NCBI GenBank assembly: GCA_963780815.1
Contig: CAWADG010000008.1
Span: 186,001-250,000 of the forward strand
Length of the DNA stretch: 64,000 nt
Source of the DNA: VRUE01 sp963780815
GTDB taxonomy: Bacteria > Actinomycetota > Thermoleophilia > Solirubrobacterales > 70-9
Direction of reading: 5' to 3'
Part shown: positions 35,425 through 42,711 of the stretch, piece by piece
How the letters are laid out: every line of letters begins with the position of its first letter
Numbering within the stretch: position 1 is the first letter of the stretch
Notes under the pieces: model-generated
What the model was told of the DNA's origin: nothing
Seen by the model: only the letters and a program-made list of their open reading frames with translations
Database searches by the model: none
Program-made: the position numbers and the translations under genes

Positions 35425-36942
35425 CTAATCGAGCAATTTGATGTCGCTGATCTCGACCTGGTAGCGACCGGGCTGGTCGCGCGCTTCCGACGCCTTCGTG
35501 AACCAGAGCAGGAAATAGGTCGAGGGCTGGGGGACCCTGAGGTCGATCTCCGCGGTGCTCGACGCGTCGGTGATGTCGCCGACCGGTTCGTCCCATCCGG
35601 TCAGGTCAGACGGTGGCCCAGCCGCCGCCGCGAAGACCTGCGCGTCCCAGCCCGGAGTCGGTGTGCGGACGATCATCGTCTTCGGCTGCGCCGGAGAGTT
35701 CACGGTGACGTATATGCCGACCCCCGGGTCGGGCCCTGTCTTCGTGCCGGCGAAGACGTCGGAGTCGTAGTGCTCGGTTTCCCAGGCGGTACCGGTCGGG
35801 TCGCCATCGGTCGCGAGCTCGACCTTGCTGCCGACCTCTTCGCCATCCCCCTCGGGGTCGTAGTCGGTCGCCGAGGTGATCTTGACCGGTGCGCCTTTGC
35901 CCTTGTTGGCGCCGCCGCCGCCGAGGCCGGAGGAGTAGATCAGCTGCACCGCGAGCAGCGCCCCGCCGGCGACGAGGATCAGGCCGGCGATCGCCGCCCA
36001 CGACCAGCGCGCCCGGCTCGAGAGAGTGCGCTTCGGCGGCGGGACCGCCTCGAGGACGCTGGTCGCCTCGCCGGTCGTCGAGCCCGCCCGGGCCGCCTCG
36101 ACCTCGAGCGCGGTCTCGAGATCGTCGATCATCTCGCCGATCGCCTGGTAGCGCTCGTCGGGATTCTTCGCGGTCGAGCGCTCGACCACGAGCGCCGCCG
36201 CCGCCGAGACCTCGGGCCGGCGCCGCTGGACGTCCGGCAGGTCCTCGTTGACGTGTTTCATCGCGACCCCGACCTGGCTGTCGGCGTGGAACGGGACCTG
36301 GCCGACGAGCATCTCGTAGAGGACGACGCCGAGCGAGTAGATGTCCGAGCGGGGGTCGACCCCGCGCCCCATCGCCTGCTCGGGGGCGACGTAGTCGGTC
36401 GTGCCGAGGACCCGCCCGGTCGCGGTCATCCCATCCTGTTCGAGCTGGCGCGAGATCCCGAAGTCGGTCAGCTTGGCGCGGCCCTCCTCGTCGATCAGGA
36501 CGTTCTGGGGCTTGATGTCGCGATGGACCATCTGCCGGGCGTGGGCGACGCTGAGGCCATGGGCGATCTCGATCGCGTAGGCCAGCGCCTCCTGGGTGTC
36601 GAGGGCGCCGACCCGGGCGATCCTCTGCTTCAGCGTCTCGCCCTTGACGTACTCGAAGACGATGTAGGGGTGGCCCTCGTCCTCGCCGGCGTCGATCACC
36701 GAGACGACGTTGGGGTTGGTCAGCTTGGCGACCGCCCGGGCCTCCTGGCGGAACCTCTCGAGCTGGTCCGGCTGCTCCGACATCTCGCGGTGCATCACCT
36801 TCACCGCGACCGGCCGGTCCAGGGTCTCGTCGCGCGCCAGGTAGACCGTCGACATGCCGCCGCTGCCGAGCTTCGCCTCCAGCCGGTAGCGGCCGGAGAG
36901 CACGGTCCCGATCATGCGGGCAGAGGTCGAGCGAGCATCCAT
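35425..36942 (-). CDS. Receptor-like serine/threonine kinase with discoidin-like outer domain
   Basis: 505 residues from ATG 36942 (GTG 36966 is an alternative). Kinase motifs: KLGSGGMSTVYLARDE, AVKVMHRE, HRDIKPQNVLID, LTDFGISRQ. A single span (SWAAIAGLILVAGGALLAVQL) separates it from a ~150-residue extracellular domain with ITSATDYDPEGDGEEVGSK, TAWETEHYDSDVF and GVGIYVTVNSP. This resembles the discoidin-like (F5/8C-type) outer domain seen in actinobacterial MviN-associated kinases and may bind glycans. It lies between secreted surface proteins and the uppP group. Confidence 0.9.
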   Translation of the reverse strand: MDARSTSARMIGTVLSGRYRLEAKLGSGGMSTVYLARDETLDRPVAVKVMHREMSEQPDQLERFRQEARAVAKLTNPNVVSVIDAGEDEGHPYIVFEYVKGETLKQRIARVGALDTQEALAYAIEIAHGLSVAHARQMVHRDIKPQNVLIDEEGRAKLTDFGISRQLEQDGMTATGRVLGTTDYVAPEQAMGRGVDPRSDIYSLGVVLYEMLVGQVPFHADSQVGVAMKHVNEDLPDVQRRRPEVSAAAALVVERSTAKNPDERYQAIGEMIDDLETALEVEAARAGSTTGEATSVLEAVPPPKRTLSSRARWSWAAIAGLILVAGGALLAVQLIYSSGLGGGGANKGKGAPVKITSATDYDPEGDGEEVGSKVELATDGDPTGTAWETEHYDSDVFAGTKTGPDPGVGIYVTVNSPAQPKTMIVRTPTPGWDAQVFAAAAGPPSDLTGWDEPVGDITDASSTAEIDLRVPQPSTYFLLWFTKASEARDQPGRYQVEISDIKLLD

Positions 36943-37008
36943 GTTTGTCGGTCCATTGTCGGGCACGCCGTCCCGAAGTTGGTTCTCTGTCGCGGACGCG
37001 TCTCCCGC

Positions 37009-38019
37009 TCAGGCGCGGGAGATTTCGCCCACGGCTGCGCTGGCCCGGCCGATCCGCCTGGCCTGCGGGTAATGGCGCCGAAGGATCCCGACCGCGGCCG
37101 CCTCGTCCTCGGGGGCGACGACGCAGCAGAATCCGCATCCCATGTTGAAGACGCGGTGCATCTCATCGGCGTCGGCCTCGGCGCGCTCGCCGATCAGATC
37201 GAAGATCGGGTGGGGTTGGAGCGGCTCGTCGATCTCGTAGCCGACCTCGGCGGCCAGCCGGAGCAGGTTCTCGAGGCCGCCCGAGGTGATGTGCGCGAGG
37301 CCGCGCACATCGACCGCCGAGCGCAGCAACTCGAGCACCGGACGGACGTAGATCTCGGTCGGCTCGAGCAGGACCTCGCCGAGCGGCCGGCCCAGCCGGC
37401 CCTCGGGGTCCTCGTCGAGGGAGATTCCCTCCAGGGCCGAGCGGGCCAGCGTGTACCCGTTGGAGTGGATGCCGCTCGAGGGCAGCCCGATCACCGGGTC
37501 GCCCGGCTCGACCGAGGCGCCGTCGACGATCTGCTCCAGGGCGACCACGCCGAAGCAGGCGCCGGTGAGGTCGAAGCCGCGGACAAGGTCGCCGAGTTGG
37601 GCGAGCTCGCCGCCCGGTATCTCGATCCCGGCCAACTCGGCGCCACGCGCGAGGCCGACCCCGATCTGCTCGCAGACCTCGGGGTCGGCGCGCTCGATCG
37701 CGACGTAGTCGAGCATCGCCAGCGGCTCGGCGCCGACGCAGATCACGTCGTTGACGTTCATCGCGACGCAGTCGATCCCGACGGTGTCGAACCGGCCGAG
37801 CTGCTCGGCGACGAGGATCTTGGTCCCGACCCCGTCGGTCGAGAGCGCGATCCCGGTCCGCTCATCGATCCGGATCACGCTGGCGTAGTGGCCGGGCAGC
37901 GGCACCTGACGCGCCGACCTCCCGAGCTCGATCCTGCCGAGGGCGCCGACCAGCGCCGCGACGGCCGAGTCAGCCGCGCCCTGGTCGACACCGGCTCGCG
38001 CGTAGGCGTCCTCGCTCAT
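37009..38019 (-). CDS. purM: Phosphoribosylformylglycinamidine cyclo-ligase
   Basis: 336 residues. AIR synthetase catalyses the fifth step of purine synthesis. Family motifs: YARAGVDQGAADSAV, GIALSTDGVGTKILVAEQLG, AMNVNDVICVGAEPLAMLDY, GLPSSGIHSNGYTLAR and HITSGGLENLLRL. ATG 38019 overlaps the uppP stop (ATGA), an unusual partner for a purine gene, and the purF gene usually beside purM is absent. Confidence 0.95.
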   Translation of the reverse strand: MSEDAYARAGVDQGAADSAVAALVGALGRIELGRSARQVPLPGHYASVIRIDERTGIALSTDGVGTKILVAEQLGRFDTVGIDCVAMNVNDVICVGAEPLAMLDYVAIERADPEVCEQIGVGLARGAELAGIEIPGGELAQLGDLVRGFDLTGACFGVVALEQIVDGASVEPGDPVIGLPSSGIHSNGYTLARSALEGISLDEDPEGRLGRPLGEVLLEPTEIYVRPVLELLRSAVDVRGLAHITSGGLENLLRLAAEVGYEIDEPLQPHPIFDLIGERAEADADEMHRVFNMGCGFCCVVAPEDEAAAVGILRRHYPQARRIGRASAAVGEISRA

Positions 38020-38828
38020 CGTTTCGCAAGCTTCGCAAGGACGGCGGCGGCGAGGGCCGCCCGGTAGAGGGCGTAGGGCCAGAGGGCGCGGTCGCGCTCG
38101 ACGAGGCGGATCAGGCGCTGCGAGGCGAGGGTCGAGGCGAACGAGGCGGCTACGCCGAGCGCCATCGAGCGCCGCAGCTCGGGCGAGGCGCCGCGGCGGC
38201 GCAGCCGGACGCCCTTGAGGAGGCTCGCGCCGACGATGATCGGCAGCGCGATCGTCCGCGAGAGCAGGTTCGCCTGGTCCCTCGAGAAGCGCCGCCAGCG
38301 GGCGGCGGCGAGGGTGATCCCGTTCCGTGAGACGCCCGGAACCAGCGCCGCCGCCTGGGCGACTCCGAGGAGGAGCCCGTCGGCGGCGGTCGCTTCGCCC
38401 CGCCCCCTCTCCTGCGGCCGCCGGTCGGCGGCGAGCATCGCGCCGGCGCCGGCGAGGAGGCCCAACGCGGTCGCCCGCGGCCCTCCGAGCCGCTGCTCGA
38501 TCGGCCGCTCGAGGGTGTAGCCGACGACCGCCGCCGGGAGGAAGGAGAGGGCGAGGAGCAGGGCCCGGCGCGCGTCGAAGCTCTGCAGCTCTTCGACGAT
38601 CAGGCGGCGCTGGCCGATCAGCAGGGCCGCGGCAGCGCCCGCGTGGAGCGCGACCTCGAAGCTCTTGCGGACCTCGGCGTCGAGCTCGTCCCATTCCCAC
38701 CCGGCAAGCCAGGGGACGAGGACGATGTGGGCCGAGCTGGAGACCGGCAGCAGCTCGGCGGGTCCCTGTACCACTCCGAGCGCCAGCGCCCGGCCGGTTG
38801 GGATGCGGCCGTCGGCGCCCTCGCTCAA
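38016..38828 (-). CDS. uppP: Undecaprenyl-diphosphatase UppP
   Basis: 270 residues, polytopic. Recycles undecaprenyl pyrophosphate to the lipid carrier for peptidoglycan and polysaccharide synthesis. Active-site motifs GVVQGPAELLPVSSSAHI and PGVSRNGITLAAARWRRFS are present. TTG 38828 overlaps the dedA stop (TTGA). Supplies carrier both for RodA/PbpA and for the surface-polysaccharide block that begins just beyond dedA. Confidence 0.9.
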   Translation of the reverse strand: MSEGADGRIPTGRALALGVVQGPAELLPVSSSAHIVLVPWLAGWEWDELDAEVRKSFEVALHAGAAAALLIGQRRLIVEELQSFDARRALLLALSFLPAAVVGYTLERPIEQRLGGPRATALGLLAGAGAMLAADRRPQERGRGEATAADGLLLGVAQAAALVPGVSRNGITLAAARWRRFSRDQANLLSRTIALPIIVGASLLKGVRLRRRGASPELRRSMALGVAASFASTLASQRLIRLVERDRALWPYALYRAALAAAVLAKLAKR

Positions 38829-39475
38829 GCCCCGCTCTTCGAGCCGGCCGGCTCGGGGCCGCGCGGTCGGCGCCGGCGCCGGATCAGCAGGTAGGCGATC
38901 AGCCCGATCGCGGCGAGGACGACGGCGTAGTCGAGGTACTGGAGGTGGTCGCGCCATTGTTCCCAGTTCTCGCCCACCGCGCGCCCGATCAGCGCCAGCA
39001 TCAGGACCCAGGGAAGGCATCCGGCGAGGGTCAGGGCCGTGAAGCGCCAGAACGGCATCTTCGCGACCCCGGCCGGAAGCGAGATGAAGGTGCGGACGAT
39101 CGGCACCATCCGGGCGAAGAAGACGGTGGCGCTGCCGTAGCGCTGGAACCAGTCGTCGGCCCATTTCAGATACTTCGGGGGGAGGTGGATCAGGCGGTTC
39201 TTTTCGAGCAGGTCGAGGCGCGCGTAGTAGCCGGCGGCGTACGCGATCCACGAGCCGACCAGGTTGCCCAGCACGCCCGCGCCGACGACCCCGACCAGCG
39301 TCAGTTCCCCTTCGGCGACGCTGGCCCCGGCGAAGAGCATGATCGCCTCGCTCGGGATCGGCACGCAGGCCGACTCGAGGGTCATCAGGATGAAGACCGC
39401 GGGCAGCCCGGTGCTGCTGATGAAATCGGTTCCGGCGTTGACGATGAAGTCTGTGATGCTGGCGAAGGGGAGCAT
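38825..39475 (-). CDS. DedA-family membrane protein
   Basis: 216 residues. The DedA signature TLESACVPIPSEAIMLFAG and FARMVPIVRTFISLPAG are clear, with reentrant and membrane helices. Some DedA proteins flip undecaprenyl phosphate or lipids, which would fit the coupling to uppP, though family roles vary. ATG 39475 was chosen over 39514 because a TACAAT -10 box (39494-39489) would place the upstream ATG outside the transcript. Confidence 0.88.
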   Translation of the reverse strand: MLPFASITDFIVNAGTDFISSTGLPAVFILMTLESACVPIPSEAIMLFAGASVAEGELTLVGVVGAGVLGNLVGSWIAYAAGYYARLDLLEKNRLIHLPPKYLKWADDWFQRYGSATVFFARMVPIVRTFISLPAGVAKMPFWRFTALTLAGCLPWVLMLALIGRAVGENWEQWRDHLQYLDYAVVLAAIGLIAYLLIRRRRRPRGPEPAGSKSGA

Positions 39476-39488
39476 GCGGGGAGCCGGG

Positions 39489-39494
39489 ATTGTA
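39489..39494 (-). promoter_or_regulatory. -10 box TACAAT for dedA-uppP-purM
   Basis: TACAAT on the - strand with a weak TAGTTG 17 bases upstream; start codon 39475 is 13 bases downstream, giving a very short leader. Confidence 0.45.
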
Positions 39495-39515
39495 GGCAGT
39501 AAGCGGGGTAGCAAC

Positions 39516-39521
39516 TAGACT
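39516..39521 (+). promoter_or_regulatory. -10 box TAGACT for the polysaccharide cluster
   Basis: TAGACT lies 34 bases upstream of ATG 39556, with GAAAGG in between as ribosome site. It is divergent from the dedA promoter, about 22 bases away. Confidence 0.35.
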
Positions 39522-39555
39522 CAGACCCGCCTGTGCCCCGAAAGGTGCTGCTCCC

Positions 39556-41445
39556 ATGCGCCGGCTGAACCACCCCGTCTACCGCAACCGCCTGCTGCAG
39601 CTCGCCGCCGACGGCGTGCTGGTCGCCCTCGCGTTCTACCTCGCGTTCCGGCTCCGCTTCCTCGACGATCCGCGCGGGCTGCCGCATCGGTACGAGGTCC
39701 TGTTCGCCCAGGCAGTGGCGTTCGTCGTCGTCGGCAAGCTCGTGGTGTTCGCCGCCTTCGGGCTCTACCAGAAGTGGTGGCGGTACGTCAGCGGCAGCGA
39801 CTTCCTGATGATCGTGCGGGCGGTCGCGGCAGCCAGCGCGATCCTCGTCGTCCTCTTCACCGTCCTGCAGCCGTTCGAAGACGGGCTGCCGCGCTCGGTG
39901 GCGGTGATCGACTTCATGCTGACCCTGCTGCTGATCACCGGCGCCCGCCTCGCGGTGCGGCTGATCGTCGAGCGACCCAGTCACGGCCATCTCGTCCCCA
40001 AACACGAGGTGCTCGTGATCGGCGCCGGGTCCGGCGGCCAGATGGTCGTCCGCGAGCTCCATCTCAACCCCAACCTCGGATCGACCGCGATCGGGTTCGT
40101 CGACGACGACCCGCGCAAGCAGGGGATGAGGATGCTGGGCCTCAAGGTTCTCGGGACGACCGAGCGGATCGAGAAGATCCTCGACGAGACCGAGCCTGAC
40201 GAAGTCGTGATCGCGATCCCCTCGGCTCCCGGGATGGTGCGCGGGAAGGTCGTCGCCGCGGCCCGTGAGCGTTCGATCAGGGTGCGGACGCTTCCGACCG
40301 TGTTCGAGCTCCTCCGCGGCGGGGTCCAGCTCAACCGCCAGCTCCGCGACGTCCAGGTCGAGGACGTCCTCGGCCGCGACCCGATCGTCGTCGAGCTCGA
40401 CCGGGTCGGCGCCTACCTGCGCGACCGGATCGTGCTCGTCACCGGCGCCGGCGGCTCGATCGGCTCCGAGCTCTGCCGCCAGATCGCCCGCGTCCAGCCG
40501 CGGCTCCTGGTGATGCTCGACCAGGCCGAGGACAACCTCTTCCAGATCGACCGCGAGATGGTCGAGGAGCGTCATTTCACGAACGTCGAGTCGGTCCTCG
40601 CCGATTGCAAGGAGCCGCACCGGATGCTCGAGGTGATGCAGCGGTTCAAGCCGAGCGTCGTCTTCCACGCCGCCGCCTACAAGCACGTGCCGCTGATGGA
40701 GGCCAACCCGCTCGAGGCCGTGCGCAACAACGCGATCGCGACCCGGATCACCGCCGAGACCGCGGCCGCCTCCAACGTCGAGCGCTTCGTCCTCGTCTCG
40801 ACCGACAAGGCGGTCAACCCGAAGACCGTGATGGGCGCCTCGAAGGCGATGGCGGAGTGGATCGTCGAGACCGCAGCCGACAGGCACCCCGGGACGAGGT
40901 TCGCCGCGGTGCGGTTCGGCAACGTTCTCGCCTCCTCGGGAAGCGTCGTGCCGCTCTTCCGCCGCCAGATCGAGCGCGGCGGGCCGGTCACCGTGACCCA
41001 CCCGGCGATGACGCGGTACTTCATGACGATCCCGGAGTCGGTGCAGCTCGTGATCCGGGCCGGGGACATCGGTGCCGGCAGGGGCGAGGTGTTCGTCCTC
41101 GACATGGGCGAGCCGGTGAAGATCGTCGACCTCGCCCACAACATGATCCGGCTCGCCGGCTACGAGCCGGAAGCGGACATCGCAATCGAGTTCACCAAGC
41201 CGCGGCCGGGCGAGAAGCTTCACGAGGAGCTGTTCGGCAGCGGCGAGACGCCGCAGCCGACCGCCGCCAAGCGGATCCACCGGGCTGTGCGTGAGACGCC
41301 TCTTGACCCCGAGTGGGTCGAAGCGACCCTCAACTCGCTCGAGCACATGGTCATGGCCGGCGACGAGGCCAACCTCGCCGAGCGCGTCGTCTCCCTGATC
41401 GCCTCGGGCTCCGATGACACGGCGGCAGTCGGCTACGACGGGTAG
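39556..41445 (+). CDS. Nucleotide-sugar 4,6-dehydratase, membrane type (CapD/WbpM/PglF family)
   Basis: 629 residues. About four N-terminal membrane spans (residues 15-130), then a CoA-binding-like Rossmann domain (EVLVIGAGSGGQMVVREL) and the catalytic SDR domain with VLVTGAGGSIGSELCRQI, FHAAAYKHVPLMEANPLEAV, STDKAVNPKTVMGASKAMAE and RFGNVLASSGSVVPLF. These enzymes make UDP-4-keto-6-deoxy sugars, the first step to di-N-acetylated or 6-deoxy residues. First gene of the surface-polysaccharide block. Confidence 0.92.
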   Translation: MRRLNHPVYRNRLLQLAADGVLVALAFYLAFRLRFLDDPRGLPHRYEVLFAQAVAFVVVGKLVVFAAFGLYQKWWRYVSGSDFLMIVRAVAAASAILVVLFTVLQPFEDGLPRSVAVIDFMLTLLLITGARLAVRLIVERPSHGHLVPKHEVLVIGAGSGGQMVVRELHLNPNLGSTAIGFVDDDPRKQGMRMLGLKVLGTTERIEKILDETEPDEVVIAIPSAPGMVRGKVVAAARERSIRVRTLPTVFELLRGGVQLNRQLRDVQVEDVLGRDPIVVELDRVGAYLRDRIVLVTGAGGSIGSELCRQIARVQPRLLVMLDQAEDNLFQIDREMVEERHFTNVESVLADCKEPHRMLEVMQRFKPSVVFHAAAYKHVPLMEANPLEAVRNNAIATRITAETAAASNVERFVLVSTDKAVNPKTVMGASKAMAEWIVETAADRHPGTRFAAVRFGNVLASSGSVVPLFRRQIERGGPVTVTHPAMTRYFMTIPESVQLVIRAGDIGAGRGEVFVLDMGEPVKIVDLAHNMIRLAGYEPEADIAIEFTKPRPGEKLHEELFGSGETPQPTAAKRIHRAVRETPLDPEWVEATLNSLEHMVMAGDEANLAERVVSLIASGSDDTAAVGYDG

Positions 41446-41459
41446 CCTCTCGCCTCTCC

Positions 41460-42227
41460 TTGCGTGAATTGATCCAGGAAATCGGGGCCTACGCGGGCCT
41501 GGTCGCGTTCCTCGGACTCGCCGTCCTCGCGCTGCTCGCTTTCGCGCAGGGACGTGACCTCCGCCGGCTGCGCGAGTGGGCAGGGTCGGCGCCCGAGCGC
41601 GATGCCGAGCGCAAGGAGGCCACGTCGACCGTCGCCGCCCAGCGGGCCGAGGAGCTGCGCAAGCTCGAGGAGGCGCGCACCGCCGAGCGTGAGGCGACGC
41701 AGGAGCGGGAGCAGCGCCGCCGTCGGCGCGAGGATGGTCTGCCCGAGATGACGACCGGCGAACGGATCCGGGACCGGCTCTCGCTCAGCGGTCGCCTGGC
41801 CGAGCCGCGGTATCTCGCCGGGCTGTTCGTGGTCGTCGTCCTGATCGCCGGCGGCGTCGCCTACGCGGTGACCCAGTCGGGCAGCGAAGCCGACGGCAAG
41901 GGTCACGGCAGCAAGTCGGCCCGGATGAAGCCCGAAGACATCGAAGTCACCGTCCTCAACGGGACCGCGGTCCCGGGCCTTGCGGGGACCTACGGCAACA
42001 TGGTCGAGCGCAAGGGGTTCACGCTCGGCGCGGTCACGAACAGCCCCACGAGCTTCGCCGAAAGCGTCGTCATGTTCGGGGAAGGGGACGCACCGGAGGC
42101 ACACAGGGTGGCGAAGTCGCTCGAAATCTCGGAGGTTCGCCCGATGACCCCGGAGATCGAATCGGTGTCTGCGGGGGCGCCGGTCTCGGTCGTGGTCGGC
42201 GAGGACAATGCCTCGTCGTCGGGCTAG
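41460..42227 (+). CDS. Membrane protein with LytR C-terminal domain
   Basis: 255 residues. An N-terminal span (AGLVAFLGLAVLALLAFAQG), a charged coiled-coil (RAEELRKLEEARTAEREATQ), a second span (YLAGLFVVVVLIAGGVAYAV) and a ~95-residue LytR_C domain (DIEVTVLNGTAVPGLAGTYG). LytR_C domains accompany LCP enzymes that attach polymers to peptidoglycan; the catalytic LCP domain is absent. TTG 41460 lies 14 bases after the dehydratase stop. Confidence 0.8.
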   Translation: MRELIQEIGAYAGLVAFLGLAVLALLAFAQGRDLRRLREWAGSAPERDAERKEATSTVAAQRAEELRKLEEARTAEREATQEREQRRRRREDGLPEMTTGERIRDRLSLSGRLAEPRYLAGLFVVVVLIAGGVAYAVTQSGSEADGKGHGSKSARMKPEDIEVTVLNGTAVPGLAGTYGNMVERKGFTLGAVTNSPTSFAESVVMFGEGDAPEAHRVAKSLEISEVRPMTPEIESVSAGAPVSVVVGEDNASSSG

Positions 42228-42711
42228 CTTCGCGAGCGTCGTCTTCGCGCTGCTCGTCGTCGCCACCCTCGCCGCCTTCGCCTGGTCCCAGCGCCTGAAG
42301 CGGGACCCGCTGGTGCTCGACCGGGTCAGCTTCGTCGCGGTGCCTCGCCTCCATCCGAAGGCGCCGCGGGTCCACTCGTTCACGCCGAACGGCGACTGCC
42401 GCTACGACCGCATCCGAATCCGGTTCCGGATGACACAGTCCGACCGAGGCAATGTCCAGGTCGTGAAGCCGGGGGGCAAACTGATCGTGACCCTCGGCCG
42501 CGACGAATTCCTCAAGCGCTACACCTACCTCACCTATTACTGGGACGGTCGTATGCGGGGCGGCGGGACCGCCCCGCCGGGGCGTTACAAGCTGCGGGTG
42601 AAAATGCTCGGGCAGGATCGGACCCTCGTGCCGGGCGGTGTCATGAAGGTGCACCGGGCCGCCCGCCGCCCGTTGCGGGGATGCCATCCGGGAGCGGGGG
42701 GCGAGGCTTGA
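42208..42711 (+). CDS. Secreted FlgD/Ig-like domain protein
   Basis: 167 residues. N-terminal signal anchor (SFASVVFALLVVATLAAFAW), then an Ig-like fold with HSFTPNGDCRYDRIRIRFRM, LTYYWDGRMRGGGTAPPGRY and KLRVKML, the pattern of the FlgD/gliding-motility Ig-like repeat. Overlaps the LytR_C gene by 20 bases. Probably a structural surface protein; precise role unknown. Confidence 0.7.
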   Translation: MPRRRASFASVVFALLVVATLAAFAWSQRLKRDPLVLDRVSFVAVPRLHPKAPRVHSFTPNGDCRYDRIRIRFRMTQSDRGNVQVVKPGGKLIVTLGRDEFLKRYTYLTYYWDGRMRGGGTAPPGRYKLRVKMLGQDRTLVPGGVMKVHRAARRPLRGCHPGAGGEA

